From PCC-6406 sp964353225 (GTDB taxonomy: Bacteria > Cyanobacteriota > Cyanobacteriia > Phormidesmidales > Phormidesmidaceae), in assembly GCA_964353225.1 (NCBI GenBank), contig CAYGVA010000064.1, positions 1 to 18,574 of the forward strand: a stretch of DNA of 18,574 bases, written 5' to 3'. Below the pieces are notes generated by a model. The model worked only from the letters and a program-made list of their open reading frames with translations, searched no databases and was not told where the DNA came from. This document shows positions 5,991-13,549 of the stretch, piece after piece. Position 1 is the stretch's first letter. The number at the start of each line of letters is the position of its first letter. A program made the position numbers and the translations under genes.

Positions 5991-6336
5991 GGAGACTCCC
6001 TGTTGACTTGATAGTTTTTAGACTTGTGAAACTCGGCAAAATAAAGTGTTCAGGCAAAATTTATCCCTGCAAATTCTACTTTGCCTTCGCTAAATGAGTA
6101 CGAATGGATTTGATTGTAGCGTATTGAGATTAGCAATTTCCTCCTGAGAACAAGGTTTTTGTGCCTTACTCAGCAACTTTTCTCAATAAGAGCATCCTGC
6201 CAAACTCAGCCTTTTAAACCTCTATTTCCCTAGATAACGCCTCCAGGTATTGCTCACACTGATCCGATAAGCCGAGATGAAATCAGCTTGTTGAAAAAGG
6301 CTTTTGTTTGAGAATGATCGATGTTTTTCGGGTTTT
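5991..6336. other. divergent intergenic region between dps and a small conserved gene
   Basis: No gene is seen. About 45-70 bp ahead of the dps start, GGCAAAAT occurs twice as a direct repeat 18 bases apart (6035-6042 and 6053-6060); a related TTTGCC lies near 6082. The repeats may be operator half-sites for dps control. I could not fix a -35/-10 pair for either gene. Confidence 0.35.
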
Positions 6337-6597
6337 ATGATGTCCAACCACTCTGATACGGGTTCAAGATCCCCATTCCTTGCCGAGATTACCTGTTGCG
6401 ATCGCTGGCAAGTGTACTTTCGTTTGCAAGAGTTGGATATTCCTTGCCAATGCCAAGCCCATTGCCCCTTATCGGCAGAGATTCGTACTGCTGATGTAGC
6501 GCTGCAAGTCTGGAGCGTCGTTAATCGGATATCGAGCACCCGTCGGGAGTTAGCCACTTGGCTCAATCAGTGCTGGACGTTGAATCCGAATGCTTAG
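6337..6597 (+). CDS. small conserved cyanobacterial protein, function unknown
   Basis: This is an 86-aa soluble protein. The segment CCDRWQVYFRLQELDIPCQC (about residues 20-39) and the later VALQVWSVVNRIS with a closing LATWLNQCW recall a small family found across cyanobacteria (from memory; no symbol known). Five cysteines are present, three of them in the CQCQAHC cluster and its approach, so metal binding is possible but unproven. The start chosen is ATG at 6337 (a second Met follows at once); the frame is open to a TTG at 6304. No good ribosome binding site is visible. It stands alone between dps, which diverges from it, and the C39-like peptidase 168 bp downstream. Confidence 0.65.
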   Translation: MMSNHSDTGSRSPFLAEITCCDRWQVYFRLQELDIPCQCQAHCPLSAEIRTADVALQVWSVVNRISSTRRELATWLNQCWTLNPNA

Positions 6598-6764
6598 CTC
6601 TGGGCTCCTTAGATGAACTGACGCTGATCTGTAGAATGCCTGAGACCTTATCCGCTGCGTCATACGAATAAAGGTTAATACACTGCTATCTCTCGGGAAA
6701 TTTCTGGAAAGATTGGGCCAGTTGCATCGTTATCCATCTACCCAGCTCTGAAGGAGACGGCACC

Positions 6765-7643
6765 ATGCCAAAAGCGATCGCCGAGGCCAATACTTTTTTG
6801 AAGGCCAAAGTTCTAGGGGCTCAGGATCTCAAAAATTCCGAAAAAATCTACGTGCCCAAAGGGCATGTATTTTACGTCACTCGCTTTGCCCCCGACAAAA
6901 ATCAACACACCTTCATGACCCTCGCCTCGCCGATCACGTCGATGGATAAGCAGACTCGGCTGCAAGAGGTTTATGGCTATGATCCCCATATCAAAATTGA
7001 GGGGGAACCCGATAAGCCCGCAGGGGGCGGCACCGGCAAACTCGACACCACCAAAGTCATCAAACTGAATGTGCCCTATTTCATGCAGCTCGATAATGAC
7101 CCCAATGTGTTTGGGCCGGGTTGGCGGCAGTGCAACACCAGCAGTAACTGCATGCTGGCGGACTATTTGCTCAGGGGACAGCTCAGCACAGCCGCTAAAG
7201 ATAAGGGTTATCCCGAAACCGAATCGCTATATATGCGGATTGTGGCTAAGTATGGCGACACCACCGATCACGCGGCCCAAACCAAAGCCCTAAAAGAATT
7301 AGGCATTAACTCTTACTTCAGCCATTCCCTATCCCCCCAAGACTTACTCCTCTCCCTTAGCTACGGCATTCCGGTGGTGGTGGGCTTTGCCTATAAAGGG
7401 AGCGGTCATATCTGTTGTGTGACGGGCCATGATCCGGTCAAAAAAACATATCTTGTGCATGATCCCTACGGGGTGCGCCATGGCACCAGTGACTCCTATG
7501 ACATTGGGGTGACGGCCAAGTTTGATCCGTACCCCTACAGCACCATGCAAAGCATTTATTGGGACATGGGTGGGGAAGCCGGTTGGGGCCGCATTGTTAC
7601 CAGCGTGGGGGGTAAACCCACCGGTTTGCCGACTGGCCTCTAG
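6765..7643 (+). CDS. C39-like cysteine peptidase with N-terminal SH3-like region
   Basis: The 292-aa protein has a papain-fold C39_2-type domain from about residue 98. It opens with VPYFMQLDND, where Gln108 is the probable oxyanion residue. Then come RQCNTSSNCML with Cys123 as the likely nucleophile, GSGHICCVTGHD with His215, and VHDPYG with Asp233. Residues 10-80 (FLKAKVLGAQDLKNSEKIYV...) look like a small SH3-like unit of the kind found ahead of cyanobacterial peptidase domains. A Gly/Lys linker lies at 85-93. There is no signal peptide or membrane segment, so it may act inside the cell or be released by lysis. The start ATG has a perfect AAGGAG eight bases upstream. The substrate is unknown; it is not part of an ABC bacteriocin exporter. 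Confidence 0.8.
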   Translation: MPKAIAEANTFLKAKVLGAQDLKNSEKIYVPKGHVFYVTRFAPDKNQHTFMTLASPITSMDKQTRLQEVYGYDPHIKIEGEPDKPAGGGTGKLDTTKVIKLNVPYFMQLDNDPNVFGPGWRQCNTSSNCMLADYLLRGQLSTAAKDKGYPETESLYMRIVAKYGDTTDHAAQTKALKELGINSYFSHSLSPQDLLLSLSYGIPVVVGFAYKGSGHICCVTGHDPVKKTYLVHDPYGVRHGTSDSYDIGVTAKFDPYPYSTMQSIYWDMGGEAGWGRIVTSVGGKPTGLPTGL

Positions 7644-7692
7644 GGCCGAGGGCTACCCAGCGGCGCAGCGCTAAACCCATTCGATCAAGCCT

Positions 7693-8445
7693 CTATCTCG
7701 GTAATTGCCTCGGTCGTGCCTGGGCCATGACTGGCTGGCTGGGGCTAACGGCACCATTCAGCCAATGGGCTTGAATGATGTCTGCCACCAACTGAGGATA
7801 GTCATAGTGAAAAAAGTGACGTCCCCCTGGGCAGATCCAATGGCGATCGCCCGTTTTTAACCCTCGGGACTCCTGCGCTTGGCGATTGGGATCAACAATC
7901 ACATCATGGGCACCATGGCACACCAGCAGCGGCGAGGTTACATCACCCAGACTGAGATCACCCTGGTGAGCTAAGGACTGCAAGGTCAGAGCGTTGTCTA
8001 AATCTAGCCTGAGTCGATCGACTAAGGCTGCGGTCATTGATGGGGATTGGGGACCGAACAGAAGACGCGCCATTTGGGCCAAAACCATATCCCGCCCGCA
8101 CGGCAACAGTCGGCGCAGGGCATAGTAATGGGCATGCCACGTGACCACTGGGTTAGGCCCCAGCGATAACAGGGTAAGTGATTTTACCCGCCAGGGATAG
8201 CGGCAAGCATAGGCCCAAGCGGCCACTCCACCCATGCCGTGACTAATTAAATGCAAAGGCCGGGTTGTACCCTCTAAAAAATTATGGAGTGACGCTACCA
8301 CAGCATCGAGGCAGCAGGGCGCATCTAGGGGTTGGGCGTACTCCCACCATCCCAATCGGTAGGCTTTCGAGAGCTGCTGTAATAAGCGCTGGTCAAAGCG
8401 GGCTAACGATGGGCTCGTAGATAACCACAGTGCTTCTAGTTTCAT
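7693..8445 (-). CDS. alpha/beta-hydrolase-fold protein with altered nucleophile elbow
   Basis: This 250-aa protein of alpha/beta-hydrolase build resembles a family conserved in cyanobacteria, with an LWLSTSPSLARFDQRLL opening and a PGGRHFFHYDYPQLV close. The nucleophile elbow reads HLISHGMGG. Where hydrolases have G-H-S-M-G-G, this one has S68-H69-G70-M71-G72-G73, so the catalytic serine position is glycine. An acid (Asp181 in GAHD) and a histidine (His210 or 213) remain. It may be a non-catalytic family member or use Ser68 differently. The start chosen is ATG at 8445, matching the family opening; an ATG at 8454 and a TTG at 8523 are in frame. It is convergent with the C39-like gene (49-bp gap) and 130 bp downstream of a zinc-ribbon gene on the same strand. 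Confidence 0.75.
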   Translation of the reverse strand: MKLEALWLSTSPSLARFDQRLLQQLSKAYRLGWWEYAQPLDAPCCLDAVVASLHNFLEGTTRPLHLISHGMGGVAAWAYACRYPWRVKSLTLLSLGPNPVVTWHAHYYALRRLLPCGRDMVLAQMARLLFGPQSPSMTAALVDRLRLDLDNALTLQSLAHQGDLSLGDVTSPLLVCHGAHDVIVDPNRQAQESRGLKTGDRHWICPGGRHFFHYDYPQLVADIIQAHWLNGAVSPSQPVMAQARPRQLPR

Positions 8446-8575
8446 CAGATCCATACTCACAAACAACACCAAGACAACCCATGGGGGAGATCGCGCAGGG
8501 CTACGCTCGCTCAGGTTTGCCAACCCGCCGCCAGGAAACAGCCACCGACGCCATCACCGACACCCACCATCAACG

Positions 8576-8737
8576 TCATCGGTCTGGCGGCAAAGCCGTG
8601 GGCGTTCGTAATACCCCGATAGGGGGGCGACCTATCAACGTGGGCATCTGCTGGCGGCAATCAGGGCAAAACCAAGCCAACCGCCCTCGCTGTATTTGCC
8701 GGAGCAAGCCACTGCGACAACAAGGACAAGGCACCAT
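8576..8737 (-). CDS. 53-aa zinc-ribbon protein
   Basis: This is a short gene. From ATG at 8737 to TGA at 8576-8578 the product is Met-Val-Pro-Cys-Pro-Cys-Cys-Arg followed by FCPDCRQQMP. Two CxxC knuckles (Cys4-x-x-Cys7 and Cys24-x-x-Cys27), 16 residues apart, are a classic zinc ribbon. GGAG lies six bases before the ATG inside AAAGGGGTGGAG, a strong ribosome binding site. Similar one-ribbon proteins with WFCP.C...MP are widespread in cyanobacteria (from memory); the function is unknown, and nucleic-acid binding would be a guess. A promoter candidate lies about 75-100 bp upstream. The hydrolase-like gene follows in the same direction and may share the transcript. Confidence 0.7.
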   Translation of the reverse strand: MVPCPCCRSGLLRQIQRGRLAWFCPDCRQQMPTLIGRPPIGVLRTPTALPPDR

Positions 8738-8777
8738 CGGCAACTCCACCCCTTTCTCAACCCAATCCGAGGATTGT

Positions 8778-8798
8778 TATTGAGAACGTTTTTCAATA
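8778..8798. promoter_or_regulatory. A/T-rich palindrome TATTGA-N9-TCAATA upstream of the zinc-ribbon gene
   Basis: Arms TATTGA (8778-8783) and TCAATA (8793-8798) enclose GAACGTTTT. The site lies just downstream of the predicted start of transcription and 41 bp before the ATG, a position suited to a repressor site. A Fur-family site is one possibility; the match is too short to decide. Confidence 0.3.
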
Positions 8799-8810
8799 GA
8801 TTTCTGTACG

Positions 8811-8840
8811 AGTATAATCCTGATGCGCCTCTTAATGCAA
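8811..8840 (-). promoter_or_regulatory. candidate sigma-70-type promoter for the zinc-ribbon gene
   Basis: On the minus strand, TTGCAT (8840-8835), an 18-base spacer and TATACT (8816-8811) form a fair -35/-10 pair. The expected start of transcription is near 8804, leaving a leader of about 67 bases before the ATG at 8737. Confidence 0.4.
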
Positions 8841-8874
8841 ATCATTTCTATTAAGTTTGCCGAGAAATGGGTTG

Positions 8875-9036
8875 ATGAGCCTGAAAAAGCCTTTGAATAG
8901 ACCACGCATGATCCTTTCTGAAAGCCATGCGGACCATGGAGAACCATCGCATTTTCATGTGCTGTGTGCCGCTGACCCTAGAAACCAAGGGAAGGGGGCG
9001 GAGGCGGAGGGTTCATGTTCTGTCGCGATAGTTTAG
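8875..9036 (+). CDS. possible 53-aa protein or gene remnant
   Basis: An ATG at 8875 opens 53 codons beginning MSLKKPLNRPR and containing HGEPSHFHV, ending TAG. The E-P-x-H-F-H-V run is reminiscent of DUF4160-type small proteins, but the rest does not fit and the C-terminal end turns low-complexity (GKGAEAEG). No ribosome binding site is seen. It is either a small unrecognised gene, a decayed fragment, or chance. Confidence 0.2.
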   Translation: MSLKKPLNRPRMILSESHADHGEPSHFHVLCAADPRNQGKGAEAEGSCSVAIV

Positions 9037-9276
9037 GGAATGGATGTCAAGGCACATTGGATGATTCTTAGTGGGATTAGATTGCATTTGGTGCAAGATT
9101 GAGAGATCGCCCTCCAGGGCTGAACCCATTGATTGTCCGTTGACCGTTGCATGCCCATGTTGCGCGGCAATAAGCCCTTGCGGATAAACGCACCCATCGT
9201 TGTGAATACCTAGGTTTTGCTGCGATCGGTTGGCTCCGACGATCCGCGCCGGGAACAGCTTCAATCGCTTAACGCT

Positions 9277-10149
9277 TTAACCCTGCATCCACGGAAAAAA
9301 GAACCGGACGTACAACCCAATCAGGGCATCACCCCAAAACAGGGCAATCATGGCCCCGATCGCTAAAAAAGGACCAAACGGAATCGGATCGCGCCGACTC
9401 AAGAGGCCGATGGCGATCGCCCCACCCCCAATAAAGGCCCCCAAAGCACAGGCCAAAAATCCACTCAGCACCATGCCCTGCCAGCCCAACCAGGCCCCGA
9501 GTAGCGCCGCCAACTTGCCATCGCCGCCCCCCATGGCCACTTGCCCGATTAGCAGGGAACTGATCAACCCGATTCCCTCAAAGATCCACAGCCCCAGCAC
9601 CGCCCCAAACACCCCGCCCATCACCGCATCGATACTGGCGGACCAACTGGTATCTAAGGGATGAAGGAGTAAACCCTGGGCCACCAATCCGGCCACCAAC
9701 CCGCTCTGGGTCAGCCCATTGGGCAGGGTTAAGGTATCGAGGTCGATAAAGGCTAAGGCCAATAGCCAACTCAGCAAAAGCCAAGCGGCCAACGTTTCTG
9801 AAGAGAGCCCAAACTGCGAAAAGGCCCCGAGAAAGAGCCCGCCCGTTAACGCCTCCACCAGGGGATAACGGGCCGGAATCGCCGTGCGGCAATAGCGACA
9901 TTTTCCCCGTAACCAGAGCCATCCGAAGACCGGCACATTGTCATGGGGTTTGAGGCGATGGTGACATTTAGGGCACCGGGAGGGTGGGTTAATTAACGAT
10001 AATCCTGCCGGGAGCCGATAGACCACCACATTCAAAAAGCTCCCGACCGAAGCCCCGAAGAAGAATATCAGTAGGGGGAAGAGGAGGGGCACGCAGGGGA
10101 AAAGGGAGCGAGGGAATAGGAGAAAGGAGGAGCAGGACAGCACCTGCAC
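9277..10149 (-). CDS. pilD: prepilin peptidase / N-methyltransferase (A24 family)
   Basis: This inner-membrane aspartic peptidase cleaves the leader of type IV pilins and methylates the new N-terminus, needed for pili, motility and DNA uptake. The order is canonical: GASVGSFLNVVVYRLP (32-47), a cytoplasmic zinc-binding methylase loop with Cys59-x-x-Cys62 and Cys84-x-x-Cys87, the first catalytic region FIDLDTLTLPN (Asp136/138), and GGGDGK with Asp210. About eight membrane segments are present. The GTG at 10149 is the earliest start; the first ~20 residues are encoded by a purine-rich repetitive tract, so the GTG at 10092 (just before PLLFPLLIFFFG) may be the real start. A small conserved gene ends 25 bp upstream on the same strand. 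Confidence 0.92.
   Translation of the reverse strand: MQVLSCSSFLLFPRSLFPCVPLLFPLLIFFFGASVGSFLNVVVYRLPAGLSLINPPSRCPKCHHRLKPHDNVPVFGWLWLRGKCRYCRTAIPARYPLVEALTGGLFLGAFSQFGLSSETLAAWLLLSWLLALAFIDLDTLTLPNGLTQSGLVAGLVAQGLLLHPLDTSWSASIDAVMGGVFGAVLGLWIFEGIGLISSLLIGQVAMGGGDGKLAALLGAWLGWQGMVLSGFLACALGAFIGGGAIAIGLLSRRDPIPFGPFLAIGAMIALFWGDALIGLYVRFFFPWMQG
10070..10140. repeat. purine-rich low-complexity tract
   Basis: About 70 bases on the plus strand are almost all G and A in short near-repeats such as GGGGAAAAGGGAG and AGGAGAAAGGAGGAG. The tract overlaps the 5' end of pilD. A similar G/A-rich pair of repeats lies at 15466-15500. Confidence 0.6.
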
Positions 10150-10174
10150 TCAGGACGATTGTGCAGCCGCGCCC

Positions 10175-10456
10175 TTAATGAATATCGGGTTCGATTTGGG
10201 TGAGGGGGATGAAGCACTCGCTGGGCAGCAGCACCGGACGCCCGCCAAAAATCAGCTTGCCGCGCCGGGTTTTGCGCCCGATCGCCACCCCGAGGGGCCG
10301 TTGCACATCGTCGGCATGGACTTCGTAGTAGGTGCGATAAATATGCCGCGCCGCCTTGAGCAAGGACGGATCGAACACTGCCGCCATGCCGATGGGTTCG
10401 TGGCGGGGGGGTAACGGTGCTGGTGGCAGCGGTTGGTTATAGCTATAGCTCTGCAC
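10175..10456 (-). CDS. conserved hypothetical protein upstream of pilD
   Basis: This is a 93-aa soluble protein. A proline-rich head (residues 8-20) is followed by a compact basic region with FDPSLLKAARHIYRTYYEVH and then KTRRGKLIFGGRPVLLPSEC. I do not recognise a named family. The composition and codon use look like a real gene, and it lies 25 bp before pilD in the same direction, so the two are probably co-transcribed. The start used is GTG at 10456; an internal ATG at residue 24 (10387) would remove the Pro-rich head. No signal peptide is present. A role with pili is suggested only by position. Confidence 0.6.
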   Translation of the reverse strand: MQSYSYNQPLPPAPLPPRHEPIGMAAVFDPSLLKAARHIYRTYYEVHADDVQRPLGVAIGRKTRRGKLIFGGRPVLLPSECFIPLTQIEPDIH

Positions 10457-10530
10457 GGCGTAAGAACCCTTCAGTGATACAAAACTGTAATCGATACATC
10501 CCCATTTGGCGTACCCGTGCCAACGTTTCG

Positions 10531-11613
10531 TTAAGCAAGGGCCTTGAGCAATATCTCACCCATGGCCTTACAGCCCACCGGGGTCGCGCCTGCCGCCATG
10601 ATATCGCCAGTTCGATATCCCTGATCTAACACAGATAGTACTGATGTTTCAATGAGGTCGGCGGCCTGGGGTTGGTTCAAACCATAGCGCAACATCATCG
10701 CAGCGCTTAACACTTGGGCCAAAGGATTGGCTTTATCTTGACCGGCGATGTCAGGGGCGGAGCCATGGACGGGCTCAAAGACGCCAGGACCCTCTGCGCC
10801 GAGGCTGGCGGAGGGCAGCATACCGATACTGCCGGTGAGCATGGCGGCGGCATCAGAGAGGATGTCGCCAAACAGGTTGCCGGTGACGATGGTGTCAAAT
10901 TGCTTGGGCCAGCGCACCAACTGCATGGCGGCGTTGTCTACATATAGATGGGACAATTCCACATCGCTGTAGTCAGCGGAGAGGGCGGTGATGCGATCGC
11001 GCCACAGTTGCGACACCTCCAGCACATTGGCCTTATCCACCGAGCAAAGCTTGCCGCCGCGCTTTTGGGCCGTCTCAAAGGCGACGCGACCGATGCGATC
11101 GATTTCGCCATCGGTGTAGGCCATGGTGTTGACCCCCCGCTGCTCACCATTTTCCGTGGCAAACACCCCCTTGGGCTGACCAAAATAGATGCCGCCGGTT
11201 AGCTCCCGCACCACCATAATGTCTACCCCCTCGACCACCTCTCGCTTCAGGGAAGAGGCATCAATCAGTTGGGGCAAGATCGTCGCCGGTCGCAGGTTGG
11301 CAAATAGCCCCAGCCCAGCCCGCATCCCCAGCAGTCCGGTCTCGGGGCGCAGCTCGCGGGGTAGGGTATCCCACTTGTAGCCGCCGATCGCCGCCAACAG
11401 GATCGCGTCACTATCTCGGCAGGCGGTCAGGGTTTCCTGGGGCAACGGTCCCCCAGTGGCGTCAATGGCCGCCCCCCCAATCAGCGCCTCCTGAAAGGTA
11501 AATTCCAGATCGAGCTGGCTGCCCACTTGTTTGAGCACATCCAGGGTAACGGCCATGATTTCGGGGCCAATGCCGTCACCGGGGAGCAGCGTAATGCGGA
11601 AAGATTGGGTCAT
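10531..11613 (-). CDS. leuB: 3-isopropylmalate dehydrogenase
   Basis: It catalyses oxidative decarboxylation of 3-isopropylmalate with NAD+ in leucine synthesis, in the cytosol. The 360-aa length is standard. Motifs in order are LLPGDGIGPEI (about 9-19), AAIGG, GLFANLRPA, VRELTGGIYFG (about 134-144), then SIGMLPSASLG and EPVHGSAPDIAGQDKANP near the C-terminus, which bind metal, substrate and NAD. The start is ATG at 11613. The upstream 109-bp gap contains a possible -10 (GATAAT near 11671 on the minus strand) and a small dyad GCCCAATTGTGGGC at 11682-11695. The residues typical of LeuB rather than isocitrate dehydrogenase make the call secure. The neighbours are not leucine genes, as is usual in cyanobacteria. 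Confidence 0.97.
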   Translation of the reverse strand: MTQSFRITLLPGDGIGPEIMAVTLDVLKQVGSQLDLEFTFQEALIGGAAIDATGGPLPQETLTACRDSDAILLAAIGGYKWDTLPRELRPETGLLGMRAGLGLFANLRPATILPQLIDASSLKREVVEGVDIMVVRELTGGIYFGQPKGVFATENGEQRGVNTMAYTDGEIDRIGRVAFETAQKRGGKLCSVDKANVLEVSQLWRDRITALSADYSDVELSHLYVDNAAMQLVRWPKQFDTIVTGNLFGDILSDAAAMLTGSIGMLPSASLGAEGPGVFEPVHGSAPDIAGQDKANPLAQVLSAAMMLRYGLNQPQAADLIETSVLSVLDQGYRTGDIMAAGATPVGCKAMGEILLKALA

Positions 11614-11722
11614 GGGTTTAATGGGGAAAGGGCTCCGTCCGAGACTATCGACTCAAAAACCAAACCATTATCCTACCCGGTGCCCAATTGTGGGCGTCCG
11701 AATGCTGAGTGGTAACCAACCC

Positions 11723-12502
11723 CTAAAGGGCCTGAATTTGCGATCGCAACCATTGAGCATCGGCATCAGCAAGCGTCGGGGGTGGCGGCGGTTGACTGTA
11801 ATCTAGCGACAGATCGTAGGCGGCTTCGTCATAGATGGCGGTGAGGGCGGCCTGTAAATCGAGCGGCACGTCACTATCTGGGGTGTTTAGGGGCACTGGG
11901 ATCACCGGCAGCGGGGTGGTGAGGGCGATGGGCCAAATTTCGATCTGGGTGGCTTGGGCGCGGGTGAGGGCAACGCTATAGGGCACATCCGGCAAGCGTG
12001 GCTGAGCAAAGGGGCGGGTGCCTCGGCGCAACAGATCTAGCTCCAGTAGATGAACGTGGTTTTGATACAGGCACTTTTGCTTTTGTCGATAGGTGGTCAA
12101 CCCCGGCTCCCGTTTGTTGACGGGGGAGAGGATTTCAATGCTGGTGATCAGCCGGTTTTTGGCCGTATCCCGAATTTCTATAGTCGTTAGCTTGACCTCG
12201 ACGGGTTGAGGCACGGGCAAGGTCAAACTCGGTGGCGTAATGGTGAGGGTAGGCACACCCGTAGAGACCTGGGTCGGGTGCTGACGGCTGGGGGATTCTA
12301 AGACTTCGACATCGGGATACAGAATGCCGATTTCCCCTTCAGGGCAAGGATCTTCCGTTAGGTAAATTTCTAGGCGGGCAATGTATTTCGGGCGCAGCAG
12401 GGGGGTGAGCTGCTGCCGGATTTTGCTGGCCAGGGCGCTATGCACATCGGGCCAGAGATACCCTTCAAGGTAGGGATCCATGCCGGGAAAGGGGGAAGCC
12501 AT
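11723..12502 (-). CDS. DUF4058 family protein
   Basis: The opening FPGMDPYLEG and WPDVHSALASKIRQQLTP, the IARLEIYLTEDP and PDVEVLE segments, and the IEILSPVNKREPGLTTYRQK block mark the DUF4058 family. It is common and often multi-copy in cyanobacteria, with no established function. At 259 aa it is full length, with no signal peptide or membrane segment. The E-I-L-S-P...K arrangement recalls PD-(D/E)xK nuclease-like folds such as Uma2, but that link is speculation. The start is ATG at 12502. It is divergent from the YqiA-like gene and 109 bp upstream of leuB on the same strand. Confidence 0.88.
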   Translation of the reverse strand: MASPFPGMDPYLEGYLWPDVHSALASKIRQQLTPLLRPKYIARLEIYLTEDPCPEGEIGILYPDVEVLESPSRQHPTQVSTGVPTLTITPPSLTLPVPQPVEVKLTTIEIRDTAKNRLITSIEILSPVNKREPGLTTYRQKQKCLYQNHVHLLELDLLRRGTRPFAQPRLPDVPYSVALTRAQATQIEIWPIALTTPLPVIPVPLNTPDSDVPLDLQAALTAIYDEAAYDLSLDYSQPPPPPTLADADAQWLRSQIQAL

Positions 12503-12609
12503 GGGACATTGCAGAATGACTGTTTATCGTCAGGATGATGCGTTCCAGAGGGGCCTGAGGGCTGCCCGATGGTTTGATTGAGGAGCGCAGCGATCGCTAC
12601 CTACAGCTT

Positions 12610-13260
12610 ATGACCGCCTATTGTTATCTGCACGGATTTGCCTCTAGCCCCGGTTCCCGCAAGGCCCAATATTTGCTGGAAGCATTTCAGGCCCAAGGCC
12701 AAACCCTGACCCTTTTAGATCTCAACCAAGGGGACTTTGCCCACCTCACCCTCAGCCGCCAAATTCAGCAGGGGGTCGCTTGGATTGAATCGCAGCCGGA
12801 CCCGGAGGTGGTGGTGATTGGGTCAAGCTTTGGGGGGCTGACGGCGGCTTGGCTGGCGGAGCAGCCCCAGGTGCAGGGGCGTATCCAAAAGCTGGTGTTG
12901 CTGGCCCCGGCGTTTCAGTTTTTGGCCCAGTGGCTACCGCGTTTGGGCGATGAAGCCCTAACGCGCTGGCAAGCGGACGGGGAGCTACCGATTTTTCACT
13001 ATGGGCAGGGGCAAACGGTGCCGTTGCACTACGGGTTTATCACCGATGCCCAAACCTATGACGAAAGCCAGCTCCGGGCGGAGCTGCCCACGTTGATTTT
13101 CCATGGGCGGCAGGATGAGGTGATTGATATTCAAGCCAGTTGCGACTATGGGTTGATGCGCCCTTGGGTGGAGCTGGTGGAGCTGGCGGATGACCATAGT
13201 TTATTGGCGACGCAGGAGCAAATCTGGCAGGCGCTTCAGGGTTGGTTGGGATGGGGATGA
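12610..13260 (+). CDS. YqiA/YcfP-like alpha/beta-hydrolase (esterase)
   Basis: This 216-aa protein opens with YCYLHGFASSPGSRKAQ, typical of the YqiA/UPF0227 group of small cytosolic esterases. The catalytic triad is visible: Ser73 in the elbow GSSFGG, Asp169 in FHGRQDEVID, and His196 in DDHSLL. The insert between residues 100 and 155 is longer than in the enterobacterial protein and would form the lid. The substrate is unknown; acyl esters are expected for the family. The start chosen is ATG at 12610, three residues before the first core strand; a TTG at 12574 in frame is less likely. It is transcribed away from the DUF4058 gene. Confidence 0.85.
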   Translation: MTAYCYLHGFASSPGSRKAQYLLEAFQAQGQTLTLLDLNQGDFAHLTLSRQIQQGVAWIESQPDPEVVVIGSSFGGLTAAWLAEQPQVQGRIQKLVLLAPAFQFLAQWLPRLGDEALTRWQADGELPIFHYGQGQTVPLHYGFITDAQTYDESQLRAELPTLIFHGRQDEVIDIQASCDYGLMRPWVELVELADDHSLLATQEQIWQALQGWLGWG

Positions 13261-13376
13261 TCCTTGCGGGTAGATGCTTTGTGGGTTGTCGAAATGATTT
13301 TGCCGCATAGGGGCCGTGCCTTGTGCCTGCCCGTCAGCCATTGTGATTGGGTATTTCGAAAAGCCGAAAGCCAGAA

Positions 13377-13411
13377 TTGGGGGCTGGCCCCCAAACCCCC
13401 TGATATGGGGG
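13377..13411. repeat. paired G/C-block hairpins
   Basis: TTGGGGGC (13377-13384) and GCCCCCAA (13387-13394) form a perfect 8-bp stem, followed at once by CCCCC (13396-13400) and GGGGG (13407-13411). More C-runs follow to 13432. No T-run, so a terminator role for the esterase gene is doubtful; a dispersed palindromic repeat is likelier. Confidence 0.6.
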
Positions 13412-13549
13412 CCTAACTCCCCCACGCCCCCCGAAAAGGAAATGCGGGTTGGGTCGTGAATGCGCACGGCAAGACGTAGGGGGTTGAACAATCGGCAATA
13501 CCACTGTTTTGATGGGTAGTTGAGGGTAGCACCCTCAGCAATCGCGCCC

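Noticed and set aside
6222..6566. 114-codon open frame on the minus strand opposite the small conserved gene
   Set aside because: It is antisense to the frame carrying the DRWQVYFRLQEL segment typical of a cyanobacterial family, and has no family features of its own.
8430..8783. 117-codon plus-strand frame over the hydrolase start and the zinc-ribbon gene
   Set aside because: The minus strand here has a CxxC...CxxC protein with a strong ribosome binding site; the plus-strand product is an Arg/Gln-rich shadow.
9013..9264. 83-codon open frame on the minus strand just after pilD
   Set aside because: It begins with TTG, has no ribosome binding site, is simply the pilD frame continued past its stop, and shows no recognisable motif. 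A real fragment cannot be excluded.
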